Source: Flavobacterium gillisiae (GTDB taxonomy: Bacteria; Bacteroidota; Bacteroidia; Flavobacteriales; Flavobacteriaceae). Taken from it: a stretch of DNA of 64,000 nt. Both the position numbers and the translations under genes were made by a program. Each line of letters opens with the position of its first letter. The first letter of the stretch is position 1. The notes below the pieces were generated by a model. The model saw nothing but the letters and a program-made list of their open reading frames with translations, made no database searches and was not told where the DNA came from. The stretch spans positions 278,234 to 342,233 of the forward strand of contig NZ_FNRD01000003.1 in assembly GCF_900107635.1 (NCBI RefSeq), given 5' to 3'. Positions 9,369-18,520 of this stretch are shown here, in pieces.

Positions 9369-9878
9369 ATGATTACAATAGCAACACTAGAAGACGTTTC
9401 AGAATTAAGTAGATTAATCAACTCGGGGTATCGCGGGGAATTTTCTAAAAAAGGATGGACCACCGAAGCCAACATATTAGAAGGTAGCCGAACGAACGAA
9501 GCCGAACTGAAGGAAATCATTGGTACCACTGAAAATACGTTGCTAAAATTCACGGAGGACAACCAGATTATTGGATGTGTTTTGTTGGTCGAAAAAGAAC
9601 AACAATTGTATTTAGGCATGTTGACAGTATCACCGGAATTACAAAATAGCGGAATTGGAAAAAAATTATTGCAACAAGCCGAAGTCCATGCTCAGACATT
9701 GGGTTTACCTACAATTGTAATGACAGTTATCTCAATTAGAACGGAGTTAATTGACTGGTACAAACGCCACGGTTATGTGGATACAGGAGCTAGAGAAGCT
9801 TTTCCAGAAAGCGACATTCATATTTCAATCGTAGAACAGCCTTTGGAGTTTATCGTTTTAGAAAAAAAGATAGATTAA
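9369..9878 (+). CDS. GNAT-family N-acetyltransferase
   Basis: A 169-residue single-domain acetyltransferase that would transfer an acetyl group from acetyl-CoA to an unidentified amine. The acetyl-CoA pyrophosphate loop is visible in LTVSPELQNSGIGKKLLQQAE (motif Q/RxxGxG/A around residues 90-100), followed by VMTVISIRTELIDWYKRHGYVDTG, the usual beta5-alpha4 segment. The start ATG at 9369 is just downstream of a -7 element. It is a lone gene, convergent with the DUF3037 gene, and the substrate cannot be inferred. Confidence 0.88.
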   Translation: MITIATLEDVSELSRLINSGYRGEFSKKGWTTEANILEGSRTNEAELKEIIGTTENTLLKFTEDNQIIGCVLLVEKEQQLYLGMLTVSPELQNSGIGKKLLQQAEVHAQTLGLPTIVMTVISIRTELIDWYKRHGYVDTGAREAFPESDIHISIVEQPLEFIVLEKKID

Positions 9879-9953
9879 ATCTACTACTATAAAAATTGTT
9901 ACCCCTCTAGGAAGTAGCGAATACAAACAAAGTGGAATCAAATTTTTCTTTCA

Positions 9954-10017
9954 CCATATAAGTAATCGAAGTTCATTTAAGTTCGTTAAGAAGAACTTCC
10001 TCTTCATACTTATATGG
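9954..10017. repeat. Nested inverted repeat between convergent genes
   Basis: CCATATAAGTA (9954-9964) is the exact reverse complement of TACTTATATGG (10007-10017). Inside it, GAAGTTC (9968-9974) pairs with GAACTTC (9993-9999). The hairpin lies between the stop of the GNAT gene and the stop of the DUF3037 gene on the other strand, so it may act as a two-way terminator, though the T-runs are short. Confidence 0.6.
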
Positions 10018-10036
10018 CTATGTCTTTAATTATAAT

Positions 10037-10420
10037 TTATAAAACCATATCTTTAAACAACCTTTGTACGGTGCGTTCTAAATCATCACACAATCCCGGA
10101 TGTGGTCGTGATGTTTGAATTGCCGAGCTACGCAAAGCCGTTAACCAACGAAAACGCGATGGAATATCAAATTGTGCAATGGGTCCGCCCTGCTTTGTTC
10201 CGTGCGCTATTTTCTGGAAGGACTCCAGATTTAACTGCAGTTGTTCCAAATCTAAATCACCAGAAAACAGCTCCATCTTTGCCAAATCAATAGTATAAAG
10301 CATCTTTATGAACTTCGCTTTTTTGCAAAAAACAATAATCCCTACATTGAGGAACTCTTCACGCTCTACCCTTGGTACAACGCGGATTACCGAGTACTCA
10401 TATAAGTGCTTCTCTTGCAT
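10037..10420 (-). CDS. DUF3037 family protein
   Basis: A 127-residue protein matching the DUF3037 pattern: an N-terminal YEYSVIRVVPRVEREEFLNVGIIVFC strand-rich segment, a middle IDLAKMELFSGDLDLEQLQ, and the C-terminal FRWLTALRSSAIQTSRPHPGLCDDLERTVQRLF. The function of the family is not known. Its start overlaps the last 23 bases of the HipA-like kinase gene upstream on the same strand, so the two are translationally coupled. I recall this pair as recurrent in many bacteria, which suggests a joint role. Confidence 0.82.
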   Translation of the reverse strand: MQEKHLYEYSVIRVVPRVEREEFLNVGIIVFCKKAKFIKMLYTIDLAKMELFSGDLDLEQLQLNLESFQKIAHGTKQGGPIAQFDIPSRFRWLTALRSSAIQTSRPHPGLCDDLERTVQRLFKDMVL

Positions 10421-11192
10421 TTTGGGCTTCTTTAATAAAAATTTGAGAATGGTTCAGGCGCATTGATAAAAACTGAAAATAAACTTCACGTACTGCTTCA
10501 GGGCTTTCATCCGTATCTTGCCAGTCCAGCCATTCCAGAGGAATAAGATCTACTATCGATTGCAAGGTTTCTGGCGTTAAAATGGTTTTGAATAAAGCAT
10601 CTGCTTCTTGTATCAATGAAGCTTGCGGCAACAATACATGGTCTTTAATAAGTGCAAACGGGCTTTGGGCGTGTTTCTCCCAATTAGTCCACGAATGATG
10701 AAAGTAAAAACTTGCGCCATGATCAATAAGCCATAACTCTTTGTGCCAGATCAGCATATTGGTATTCCTGAAAGTTCGATCGACATTAGTGATAAAAGCA
10801 TCTAACCAAACAATCTGCGAAGCCAGTTTAGCATCTACTACCGTGACTACAGGATCAAAATTGATAGCTCCCGAAAGAAAATGTAACGCTAAATTGAGTC
10901 CTTGACTTCCTTGCAATAAATCCTGGATTTCCTCATCGGCTTCCGTGCGACCAAAGGCTTCATCGAGATTTGCATATACTAGCACGGGAATTTGTAACTT
11001 TAAAACACGAGCAATCTCCCCTCCTATCAATTCGGCGATTAAGGCTTTCACCCCATGACCCGCTCCCTTGAATTTTAAAACATATTTAAAATCATCGTCG
11101 GCTTCCGCCAAAGCTGGTAACGAACCACCTTCGCGCAAAGGCGTAATGTATCGGGTAACATTTACAGTTCTAAGATTGAAGTCTCTTTTCAT
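10398..11192 (-). CDS. HipA-like kinase-fold protein
   Basis: A 264-residue protein related to the HipA kinase family but shorter than HipA (about 440) and without its N-terminal subdomain. It has the nucleotide-binding start FKYVLKFKGAGHGVKALIAELIGGEIARVLKL, and the catalytic region around IVWLDAFITNVDRTFRNTNMLIWH and LWLIDHGASFYFHH (D-x-x-x-x-N and D-H-G motifs of the fold). No HipB-like repressor is adjacent; the coupled partner is DUF3037. Whether it phosphorylates a protein or acts as a toxin is unknown. Confidence 0.8.
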   Translation of the reverse strand: MKRDFNLRTVNVTRYITPLREGGSLPALAEADDDFKYVLKFKGAGHGVKALIAELIGGEIARVLKLQIPVLVYANLDEAFGRTEADEEIQDLLQGSQGLNLALHFLSGAINFDPVVTVVDAKLASQIVWLDAFITNVDRTFRNTNMLIWHKELWLIDHGASFYFHHSWTNWEKHAQSPFALIKDHVLLPQASLIQEADALFKTILTPETLQSIVDLIPLEWLDWQDTDESPEAVREVYFQFLSMRLNHSQIFIKEAQNAREALI

Positions 11193-11346
11193 ATTCGGAA
11201 TTTACTGAGGTACAAACTTACAAATAACTAGGGTGAAATTAAAACCTCTTTTATATAATGATTTTCTTCTATGTCCCAATTACTCTTACTATGTAAAATG
11301 AGATTCCTCCCTTGTCGGAATGACAATTTTGCGTTTAAAACAATAA

Positions 11347-12198
11347 TTACTCCAAATTTTCTAAACTCAAATACGCTTTTCCTATATTAGAAATAATATC
11401 CGAAGCGATAAAGGCTTGATGTCCAGTTTCTGGGAGTGCGATATCGGCCGTTAAACCATGTAAATAAACTCCCAAAATAGCTGCATCAATAGGTTCATAG
11501 GATTGTGCCAGTAAACTCGTGATTATTCCGGTTAAGACATCTCCGCTTCCGGCTGTGGCCAAAGCGGCATTTCCCGTGCTGTTCCTGTACACCGTTTCGG
11601 CATCAATAATGTACGTTGGCGCTCCTTTCATTACTACAATTACATCGTAGTGCAGCGAAAAGTCAATTGTTTTCTGAAACTTTTCTTCCTCTGAATCCCA
11701 TTCACCTATTAATCGTTCCAATTCTTTAGGGTGCGGTGTCAGAATCGTTTTGGAAGGTAATAACGTAAGCCAAGATCTATTTTTTGATAAAATATTCAAT
11801 GCATCAGCATCTACTACTAATGGAATGTTGTTCGCTATCAAGAATTCGTGAAGTGCTTTTTGCGTTGGTTCCTCCTGCCCTATTCCTGGACCAATTCCTA
11901 TCGCTTGCGGTTTAATGTCGAATACAATCGCGGAAATGTGTTTTTTCTCAACATCAGTTAAAACCATGGCTTCGGGAATAGCTATTTGCACAATTTGGTA
12001 GCCGCATTTAGGAACAAAAGCCGTTACTAAGCCACAACCCGTTCTCAAACATCCTTTTACAGCCAGTACTGCTGCGCCTATTTTACCATAACTTCCCGCA
12101 ATAATTAGCGCATGTCCTTGAATGCCTTTGTGCGTATGTGCATCTATGGGTTTGTAGCGTTTTAGTATTTCGTTTTGGTCAATGTAAATCGGATTCAT
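11347..12198 (-). CDS. nnrD: ADP/ATP-dependent NAD(P)H-hydrate dehydratase
   Basis: A ribokinase-fold repair enzyme that dehydrates damaged NAD(P)H hydrate back to NAD(P)H using a nucleoside di- or triphosphate. Visible features: [24 protein letters not shown] near the N-terminus, the GIGPGIGQE loop, [32 protein letters not shown] and the catalytic [16 protein letters not shown]. Only the dehydratase half is present; the epimerase half found in YjeF fusions is missing. I prefer the ATG at 12198 ([17 protein letters not shown], 283 residues), because an upstream in-frame ATG at 12258 adds a polar 20-residue extension unlike the family. Confidence 0.9.
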   Translation of the reverse strand: MNPIYIDQNEILKRYKPIDAHTHKGIQGHALIIAGSYGKIGAAVLAVKGCLRTGCGLVTAFVPKCGYQIVQIAIPEAMVLTDVEKKHISAIVFDIKPQAIGIGPGIGQEEPTQKALHEFLIANNIPLVVDADALNILSKNRSWLTLLPSKTILTPHPKELERLIGEWDSEEEKFQKTIDFSLHYDVIVVMKGAPTYIIDAETVYRNSTGNAALATAGSGDVLTGIITSLLAQSYEPIDAAILGVYLHGLTADIALPETGHQAFIASDIISNIGKAYLSLENLE

Positions 12199-12267
12199 CT
12201 GATAATTTGTTTGTTTAAAATTACGTTTTTTATCTGAAACAGAATCGTTCTCAATCACGAAATTACC

Positions 12268-12348
12268 TAGCCCAGATAGAAATGGAAATCCTTTTACTTT
12301 TATATTTAAAAAGTAAAAGATTGCAATGGATAGCTGGAAATAGCTCCT
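12268..12348. repeat. REP-like intergenic hairpin element of Flavobacterium type
   Basis: An ~80-base imperfect palindrome. The inner stem CTTTTACTTTT / AAAAGTAAAAG is perfect. The outer arms AGCCCAGATAGAAATGGAAA and GATTGCAATGGATAGC...TAGCTCC pair imperfectly. I recognise AAAGATTGCAATGGATAGC with TAGCTCC as a dispersed intergenic motif common in Flavobacterium genomes (from memory, not searched). A related partial sequence, AAAAGATTGCAATGGCAATT, occurs near 24540. Confidence 0.6.
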
Positions 12349-12434
12349 AAAAACTATTGAATTTACATAAATAATGCCTTAAATATGATAATTTTTGAAT
12401 AAATTAGCCACTTCAAATTTTATATACACACACA

Positions 12435-13517
12435 ATGAAAAATACTGCGCTTACGCACATACACGAGAGTTTGGGAGCAAAAATGCTTCCGTTTGCTGGA
12501 TACAATATGCCCATTTTATATGAAGGGGTGAATGCTGAACATGAAACGGTTAGAAATGCTGTGGGTGTCTTTGATGTTTCACACATGGGAGAATTCTTGC
12601 TTTCAGGCCCAAATGCCTTGGCTTTGATCCAAAAAGTGACTTCAAATGATGCATCAGTTTTGACTGTTGGAAGAGCGCAATATTCTTGTTTACCAAATAG
12701 TGACGGAGGAGTTGTAGATGATTTGATTATCTATAAAATGAAAGAAGAGCAGTATTTATTAGTCGTAAATGCTTCGAATATTGAAAAAGACTGGAATTGG
12801 ATTTCGGCTCTAAATGATTTGGATGTCGACATGAAAAACATTTCTGAAGACTATTCATTATTAGCAATCCAAGGACCAAAAGCGGTTGAAGCGATGCAAG
12901 CCTTGTCTTCCATTGATTTAGCAGCTATCAAATACTATCATTTTGAAGTAGCTGATTTTGCCGGAATTGATAATGTGATTATCTCTGCAACAGGTTACAC
13001 TGGTTCAGGAGGTTTTGAAATTTATTGTAAAAACACCGAAGTAGAACAAATCTGGAATAAAGTATTTGAAGCTGGAGCAGCTTACGGAATCAAACCAATT
13101 GGTTTAGCGGCACGTGATACTTTGCGTCTTGAAATGGGTTTCTGTTTGTACGGAAATGACATTAGCGACACCACTTCACCACTTGAGGCTGGATTGGGTT
13201 GGATCACAAAATTCACAAAAGAGTTCACCAACTCAGAGAATTTGAAAAAACAAAAAGAAGAAGGAGTTATTAGAAAACTAGTTGCTTTTGAAATGCAAGA
13301 GCGTGCTGTACCTAGACATGACTACGAAATCGTGGACGGAACGGGAGCCGTAATAGGTATTGTAACTTCAGGAACAATGTCTCCATCAATGAACAAAGGA
13401 ATTGGATTGGGTTATGTAACTGTAGCAAATAGCGCCGTGGATAACGACATCTATATTCGCATCAGAAAAAATGATGTTCCTGCTAAAGTGGTAAAATTAC
13501 CATTCTACAAGAAATAA
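12435..13517 (+). CDS. gcvT: Aminomethyltransferase (glycine cleavage system T protein)
   Basis: The 360-residue T protein takes the aminomethyl group from the lipoyl H protein, releases ammonia and forms 5,10-methylene-tetrahydrofolate. The N-terminal [20 protein letters not shown], the [12 protein letters not shown] motif, the folate-binding core [14 protein letters not shown] and [21 protein letters not shown] are all present, plus the C-terminal [21 protein letters not shown]. Full length and isolated; gcvH and gcvP are not in the window. No glycine riboswitch is evident upstream. A long-loop terminator follows. Confidence 0.96.
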   Translation: MKNTALTHIHESLGAKMLPFAGYNMPILYEGVNAEHETVRNAVGVFDVSHMGEFLLSGPNALALIQKVTSNDASVLTVGRAQYSCLPNSDGGVVDDLIIYKMKEEQYLLVVNASNIEKDWNWISALNDLDVDMKNISEDYSLLAIQGPKAVEAMQALSSIDLAAIKYYHFEVADFAGIDNVIISATGYTGSGGFEIYCKNTEVEQIWNKVFEAGAAYGIKPIGLAARDTLRLEMGFCLYGNDISDTTSPLEAGLGWITKFTKEFTNSENLKKQKEEGVIRKLVAFEMQERAVPRHDYEIVDGTGAVIGIVTSGTMSPSMNKGIGLGYVTVANSAVDNDIYIRIRKNDVPAKVVKLPFYKK

Positions 13518-13538
13518 ATTAGAATTTATTCTATAACC

Positions 13539-13611
13539 GCCGCTCATTCGCTAATTTTTTACAACATCACTTAGTATGTTTTAAGAATCAGCGAATTAGC
13601 GGCTTTTTTTT
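13539..13611 (+). terminator. Long-loop intrinsic terminator after gcvT
   Basis: GCCGCTCATTCGCT (13539-13552) pairs with AGCGAATTAGCGGC (13590-13603) with one mismatch; the loop is 37 bases and nine T residues follow. Confidence 0.75.
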
Positions 13612-13743
13612 AAGTATTCTTCAATTTTAGTAGTCAAATATTAGGTTTAATTAGTCGTAAAAAATTAGCTGAAATCCAGCACTTTACGTAACTTTATAAT
13701 TCAGCAAAATTGCTTTTTTTTAGCTTTTTTCGAAATTAATAAA

Positions 13744-15786
13744 GTGGAGATGAAAATAATTTCACTGGTCTTCTTGCTTACTTCCTTTTCGCTTTTCGCC
13801 CAAAGTGATACTAAAACATGCATTTTACTTTCTAAAATAAATAAGCTTATTCAAAGCGAGCATTTTCAACCAAAACCGATTGACGATAGTTTATCTGTTT
13901 TTATATTTGATAACTTTATTGATGGACTCGATCCTTCTAGAAATATTTTACTAAAGTCAGAATACGAAGCACTTTCCTTTAAATTCCGTTTGAACCTTGA
14001 TGACTTAATCCTTACTAACGATTGCTCATTCCTGCCTGAAATTGTTGCGGTTTATAAAAATGGTCTATCGAGAAATAAAGCCATTTTAGAAAAAATGAAG
14101 ACTGATACCATCGGTTATAAAGTAAAAGATACGATTCGGTTTTATAAAAAAATATTTCCATTCTATCTGGAACAAAATCAACTGGAAACAGCCTGGAGAA
14201 AAAGCATAAAATATAAAATCCTTGATGATATTGTTTCTCAAAACAATAATCTAGACTCCATAGCAACTACGTTCACAGCCTTAGAACCCATCTCTAAAAG
14301 ATTAATTATAGCAAACGAAATCTGTAAAATAAATGCGATTTTGGAAAAAGAATCGGGTTTTAAAGAAAATTTATTCGATAATTTTTGCAGTTATTTCGAC
14401 CCACACTCTGCCTACTTCAACGTCGAAACCAAATCCAGTTTTGTGGCTTCCTTATCAAAAGAGCATCTGTCAATGGGCATGAACGTAAGTTTGAATGATC
14501 GCAATGAAATTATAGTCATAAAAATAGATCCCAACGGCCCCGCCTTTCAAACTGGAGGAATAAAAAAAGGAGATCAAATCATTGCAGTTTCCAACCTAAA
14601 AGAAACATTACAGGTTTCCTGTGCCACTCTGGAATCTATTTCAAACATGATTCTTTCCGATGCAAATAAAAAAATAATGTTGACATTGAGAAGAAGTTCT
14701 GGTAAAAACTTTGATGTACTAGTGGAAAAAAAACTGATAAAAGACGAAGGCAATGCTGTCTATAGTTTTATTATTGCTAATAAAAAACGCAGATATGGCT
14801 ATGTGAAAATCCCGAGTTTTTACACTGACTTTGAAGGTAATAGTGGCAAAGGATGTGCCGAAGACGCAGCGCTAGAAGTACTAAAACTGCAGAAAGACAG
14901 TATTCAGGGTGTTATAATTGATTTGATAGACAACGGAGGAGGCTCCATGGACGAAGCTATAAAACTCGCGGGAATGTTTATCGATATTGGACCTATCTCT
15001 ATTATACTGGATAATAAAAAAGTGCAAACCATTATAAGCGACCCTTATCCTGGGATGATATACAAAGACCCTATAGTGATACTGGTTAACGGGAATTCAG
15101 CTTCGGCAAGTGAGTTTTTTGCTTCCGCATTACAAGATTACAATAGGGCGCTGTTGATGGGAAGCGCTACTGTGGGCAAAGCAACCATGCAGTCGATAAT
15201 GCCATTAGAACCTACTGATACAGAAAACTTTGTAAAACTCAGTATTAACAAATTTTATAGGATCGACGGGAAAAGCAATCAGGCTACAGGAATTATTCCC
15301 AATGTGTTAGTTCCCGAAATCTATGAAGTCCTATACACTAAGGAGTGCAACAATCCTACTGCTTTTAAAAACGACAGTATTGCAATTTCTCTTGTTTATA
15401 ACCAATTCATTAAAAATACCGCGATGGCAAAAATCGCAAAGAAAAGTACCGCTAGAATCGCTACGAACTCCTATTTCAATGAAACAAAAAAACTGAATAA
15501 AAAAATTGAATATTTAGTAAACACACCAAAATTACCACGGCCGGTAACCATAGATACGGTTATTAAAGACCAATCTGAAATCAATGCGATGTGGGAGGAA
15601 ATTAATGCATTCGATACAAAAAGTAACAATTTGATCATTCATAATTCAAACCTCAATAATTATCTGCTGACCATCAACCCTTCGGAAAAAGCAAATAATG
15701 AATTCCAACTGGAAACATTGAAAAGAAACCACTATTTAAGTGAGGCTATTGCGATAATTAATGATTTGAATTCCGTGAAAAAATAA
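13744..15786 (+). CDS. S41-family C-terminal processing (tail-specific) protease
   Basis: A 680-residue secreted serine protease of the Tsp/CtpA family, which trims or degrades periplasmic proteins. A signal peptide (MKIISLVFLLTSFSLFAQS) starts at or 6 bases after 13744. A helical N-terminal domain precedes a PDZ domain (about 235-320, IIVIKIDPNGPAFQTGGIKKGDQI). The protease domain contains LIDNGGGSMDEAIKL and the serine-lysine dyad: Ser454 in GNSASASEFF, Lys479 in ATVGKATMQ and Gln483, with the canonical 25- and 4-residue spacing. It is active-site complete. The long C-terminal helical region matches Tsp rather than short CtpA proteins. It stands alone. Confidence 0.93.
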   Translation: MEMKIISLVFLLTSFSLFAQSDTKTCILLSKINKLIQSEHFQPKPIDDSLSVFIFDNFIDGLDPSRNILLKSEYEALSFKFRLNLDDLILTNDCSFLPEIVAVYKNGLSRNKAILEKMKTDTIGYKVKDTIRFYKKIFPFYLEQNQLETAWRKSIKYKILDDIVSQNNNLDSIATTFTALEPISKRLIIANEICKINAILEKESGFKENLFDNFCSYFDPHSAYFNVETKSSFVASLSKEHLSMGMNVSLNDRNEIIVIKIDPNGPAFQTGGIKKGDQIIAVSNLKETLQVSCATLESISNMILSDANKKIMLTLRRSSGKNFDVLVEKKLIKDEGNAVYSFIIANKKRRYGYVKIPSFYTDFEGNSGKGCAEDAALEVLKLQKDSIQGVIIDLIDNGGGSMDEAIKLAGMFIDIGPISIILDNKKVQTIISDPYPGMIYKDPIVILVNGNSASASEFFASALQDYNRALLMGSATVGKATMQSIMPLEPTDTENFVKLSINKFYRIDGKSNQATGIIPNVLVPEIYEVLYTKECNNPTAFKNDSIAISLVYNQFIKNTAMAKIAKKSTARIATNSYFNETKKLNKKIEYLVNTPKLPRPVTIDTVIKDQSEINAMWEEINAFDTKSNNLIIHNSNLNNYLLTINPSEKANNEFQLETLKRNHYLSEAIAIINDLNSVKK

Positions 15787-15833
15787 CGAAAACACAATAT
15801 TACCCAAATTTCATAAAAAGAACGGAAGAGGGT

Positions 15834-15865
15834 TTTGGTATAAATAAGGAATAACTGTATTTTTG
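15834..15865 (+). promoter_or_regulatory. Promoter of the yebC gene
   Basis: TTTG at 15834-15837 and TATTTTTG at 15858-15865 are separated by 20 bases, an excellent match to the Bacteroidota TTTG-N17-23-TAnnTTTG promoter. It lies 24 bases before the start at 15889. Confidence 0.75.
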
Positions 15866-15888
15866 CAGTTCAATATAATAAATAAGAA

Positions 15889-16602
15889 ATGGGAAGAGCG
15901 TTTGAATTCAGAAAAGGGAGAAAAATGAAACGTTGGTCAGCAATGGCTAAAGCATTTACTAGAATTGGAAAAGACATTGTAATGGCCGTTAAGGAAGGCG
16001 GACCAAATCCTGAAGCTAATTCAAGATTAAGAGCCGTTATCCAGAACTCTAAGGCAGCAAATATGCCTAAAGAAAATGTAGAACGTGCCATTAAAAAAGC
16101 AACTGATAAAGATACTGCAAATTATAAAGAAGTTTTGTTTGAAGGCTACGCTCCTCATGGGATTGCGCTTTTAATTGAAACGGCTACTGACAATAATAAT
16201 AGAACTGTTGCTAATGTGAGAAGTTATTTCAACAAATGTAATGGGACTATGGGAACACAGGGTTCTGTTGAATTTATGTTTGACCATACTTGTAACTTTA
16301 GGATTCCAGCAGACGGACTTGATCCTGAAGAATTAGAATTGGAATTAATCGATTTTGGAGCTGAAGAAGTTTTTGAAGATGAAGATGGAATTTTAATTTA
16401 TGCGCCTTTTACAAGTTTTGGAACGATCCAAAAAGAGCTTGAAAACCGTAATCTAGAAATCCTTTCTTCTGGTTTTGAAAGAATTCCTCAAAACACTACC
16501 AAACTAACAGAAGCTGAAATGGCTGATGTAGAAAAATTGATCGAAAAAATGGAAGAAGATGATGACGTGATGAACGTATATCACACTATGGAAGAAGCAT
16601 AA
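15889..16602 (+). CDS. YebC/PmpR (TACO1) family protein
   Basis: A 237-residue cytosolic protein of the universally spread YebC family. The N-terminus MGRAFEFRKGRKMKRWSAMAKAFTRIGKDI is diagnostic, followed by NSRLRAVIQNSKAANMPKENVERAIKKAT and YEGYAPHG-like LFEGYAPHGIALLIE. Family members were first described as DNA-binding regulators, and more recent work implicates them in translation through stalling sequences such as polyproline. Which role applies here cannot be read from the sequence. It has its own strong promoter and a UUCG-loop terminator, so it is a single-gene unit. Confidence 0.93.
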   Translation: MGRAFEFRKGRKMKRWSAMAKAFTRIGKDIVMAVKEGGPNPEANSRLRAVIQNSKAANMPKENVERAIKKATDKDTANYKEVLFEGYAPHGIALLIETATDNNNRTVANVRSYFNKCNGTMGTQGSVEFMFDHTCNFRIPADGLDPEELELELIDFGAEEVFEDEDGILIYAPFTSFGTIQKELENRNLEILSSGFERIPQNTTKLTEAEMADVEKLIEKMEEDDDVMNVYHTMEEA

Positions 16603-16625
16603 AACTAAATCCTGACTATATTTAA

Positions 16626-16653
16626 AACTCTAGCTTCGGCTGGAGTTTTTTTG
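16626..16653 (+). terminator. Terminator with UUCG tetraloop after yebC
   Basis: A 9-bp stem AACTCTAGC / GCTGGAGTT (one G-U) is closed by the extra-stable TTCG loop at 16635-16638 and followed by seven T residues. Confidence 0.9.
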
Positions 16654-16684
16654 TTTCAAATTGTATAATATAAAATTACCACTC

Positions 16685-17542
16685 ATGTTATTTCTTATTT
16701 TAAGTATTTTATGCAGCGTTACTGTAGGTGTGATTTTTAAATTGTCGCGCAACTATAACATCAGCGTTATTCAAATTGTCAGCTGGAATTACCTTTTTGC
16801 TTTAGTATTGTGTTTCTTTACTTTTAGCCCAGATTTCAATGCCATAGATCACACAGCACCATGGTCCATCTATATCACATTAGGAATTTTGCTGCCATCG
16901 ATATTTATCTTTTTAGCCGTCTCCATAAAACATATGGGAATCGTAAAAACAGATGCTGCCCAAAGGCTTTCGCTATTCATACCGCTACTTGCCGCCTGGC
17001 TAATTTTTAAAGAAGATTTCAATCTACTAAAGATTACGGCTTTTTTGATAGGCTTTCCTGCCCTATTACTTATCCTTTCTAAACCGGCAGCCAATACCAG
17101 CAATAAATGGATGTATCCTGCTGCAGTACTCATTGGATTTGGACTCATCGACATCCTTTTCAAGCAAATTGCTCTATATACCAGCCTTCCATTTACGAGT
17201 TCGTTATTTGTGATTTTCGCAATTTCCCTAACACTCATGATTGCAGCAATCTTGTACGATGTTATCGCACGAAAAACACCATTAACAGCCATCAATATTC
17301 TTTTTGGTGCATTGGTAGGTGCTTTTAACTTTGGTAATATCCTTTTCTATCTAGAAGCGCATCAAGCTTTTGCCGACAATCCCTCAACTGTTTTCGCGGC
17401 AATGAATATGGGTGTTATTATTCTGGGGAGTCTTTTGGGTATTCTCGTTTTTAAAGAAAAAATGAGTAAACGAAACTATGTGGGACTTGCATTGGCATTA
17501 GTTTCTATTGTATTAATTGCGCTTTCGCAAATGGATGTTTAG
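16685..17542 (+). CDS. DMT/EamA-family membrane transporter
   Basis: A membrane protein of 285 residues from the ATG at 16685 (MLFLILSILCSVTVGVIFKL), with about ten hydrophobic helices in two EamA-like repeats. A TTG at 16661 would add eight residues but is a poor start. DMT-superfamily members export or import small metabolites; the substrate is not predictable. The second repeat ends ILGSLLGILVFKEKMSKRNYVGLALAL, the typical last two helices. It starts 32 bases after the yebC terminator and is followed by the first of two direct repeats. Confidence 0.82.
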   Translation: MLFLILSILCSVTVGVIFKLSRNYNISVIQIVSWNYLFALVLCFFTFSPDFNAIDHTAPWSIYITLGILLPSIFIFLAVSIKHMGIVKTDAAQRLSLFIPLLAAWLIFKEDFNLLKITAFLIGFPALLLILSKPAANTSNKWMYPAAVLIGFGLIDILFKQIALYTSLPFTSSLFVIFAISLTLMIAAILYDVIARKTPLTAINILFGALVGAFNFGNILFYLEAHQAFADNPSTVFAAMNMGVIILGSLLGILVFKEKMSKRNYVGLALALVSIVLIALSQMDV

Positions 17543-17554
17543 AATGCTATTTTT

Positions 17555-17851
17555 TATGGCTGTGGCCAAAATAGATTGAAAAGCCTTATTTTCAATTTTA
17601 ACTACTCTAGGAATTATGCAACATTAAAAGTTGGTAAACGGATGAAACGAATTTTAACGCATAATCACTGATTAGAATTACGAATAACCCGTTTATATCA
17701 GTGTTATTCGTGTTATTCGTGGTTTTTATTTTTGAGTATGTCTTAGCTGACACATAGATTTATTACTATCAAGCGCGGCTTCGTTGTTCATCTTTAATGA
17801 TGCAACGCACATCTAATTTTTTTGATTTAGTTTACGGGCACGGAATGCAAT
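17555..17851. repeat. Long direct repeat, copy 1 (partner at 18521)
   Basis: About 297 bases that recur at 18521-18797 in the same orientation, with roughly 90 percent identity by eye. The best-conserved part runs from TACTATCAAGCGCGGCTTCG to GGGCACGGAATGCAAT. The copies differ by two short deletions in copy 2 (9 and 12 bases) and scattered substitutions. No reading frame is conserved. Together with the bases to 17898 it fills the gap between the DMT transporter and the lipoprotein gene. Each copy holds overlapping complementary segments described under findings. Confidence 0.9.
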
Positions 17852-17898
17852 TCCGCGCTATCACAGGATAATTGTCGAGATTTATCCGAGCGATCGGG

Positions 17899-18327
17899 TT
17901 AGTTTCCAGCACTTAATGAATAACTTCCGTCTCCTTTGAATGAGGTCAGCGTAATAGTAACAGTCCACTTTCCAGGTTTTCCAACGCTTGTCACACCATC
18001 TATACTGTCAGGATCCGTATTGCCATTAAGGCTTCTATTAAGCACGACAGTCCCATTAGCGTCTGCAACTACAATCTGGAATATTCCAGATGCTGTGGCA
18101 GTAATATCAGCATTATAGTCAGCTGTTGTCAAATTATTTGTCCAAGTAATTGTTCTTGATCCATTTCCGCCTTTTCCAGTAAAATCTCCACCAATGTCTC
18201 CTGAAGGCCCTTCGTTAACAGTAATATTTACATTCGACTCATCATCATTAGAACAAGATGTAAATGTTCCAATGAATAGTGTCATTGCAATTAAAATTGT
18301 AAGTAGCTTAAAATTTGAGGTTTTCAT
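17899..18327 (-). CDS. Small secreted lipoprotein of unknown function
   Basis: A 142-residue protein with a clear lipoprotein signal (LFIGTFTSCSNDDE, lipobox cysteine at residue 25), an acidic linker, then a glycine-rich segment and a beta-rich body (SRTITWTNNLTTADYNADI, GIFQIVVADANGTVVLNRSL, GKWTVTITLTSFKGDGSYSL). This resembles a small beta-sandwich of the kind seen in surface or adhesion-related lipoproteins, but I do not recognise a named family. It is the only gene between two long direct repeats, so it may have moved or been duplicated as a unit. Confidence 0.8.
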   Translation of the reverse strand: MKTSNFKLLTILIAMTLFIGTFTSCSNDDESNVNITVNEGPSGDIGGDFTGKGGNGSRTITWTNNLTTADYNADITATASGIFQIVVADANGTVVLNRSLNGNTDPDSIDGVTSVGKPGKWTVTITLTSFKGDGSYSLSAGN

Positions 18328-18520
18328 ATTTTTTTAATTTTTGTAAATTATTTATGTATAATACGATTAAGTCGATCAAATTCCTAATTATAGATAACGA
18401 AATTATTTTGATTTAATTTTAATATAAAGGTTTAAAGTAAAAAAAACTTTTTTATCCGTTAGATCAGTGACATCCATGGTCAATTTTTGACTCAATTTAA
18501 GTGGATTCATAGATTTATTA

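Noticed and set aside
11260..11335. GTCGGAATGACAA near 11320 as a stray copy of the minisatellite core
   Set aside because: Only about ten bases match (GGAATGACAA); such a short match is expected by chance and there is no tandem structure.
12360..12434. Glycine riboswitch before gcvT
   Set aside because: The leader is short, AT-rich and shows no tandem aptamer structure.
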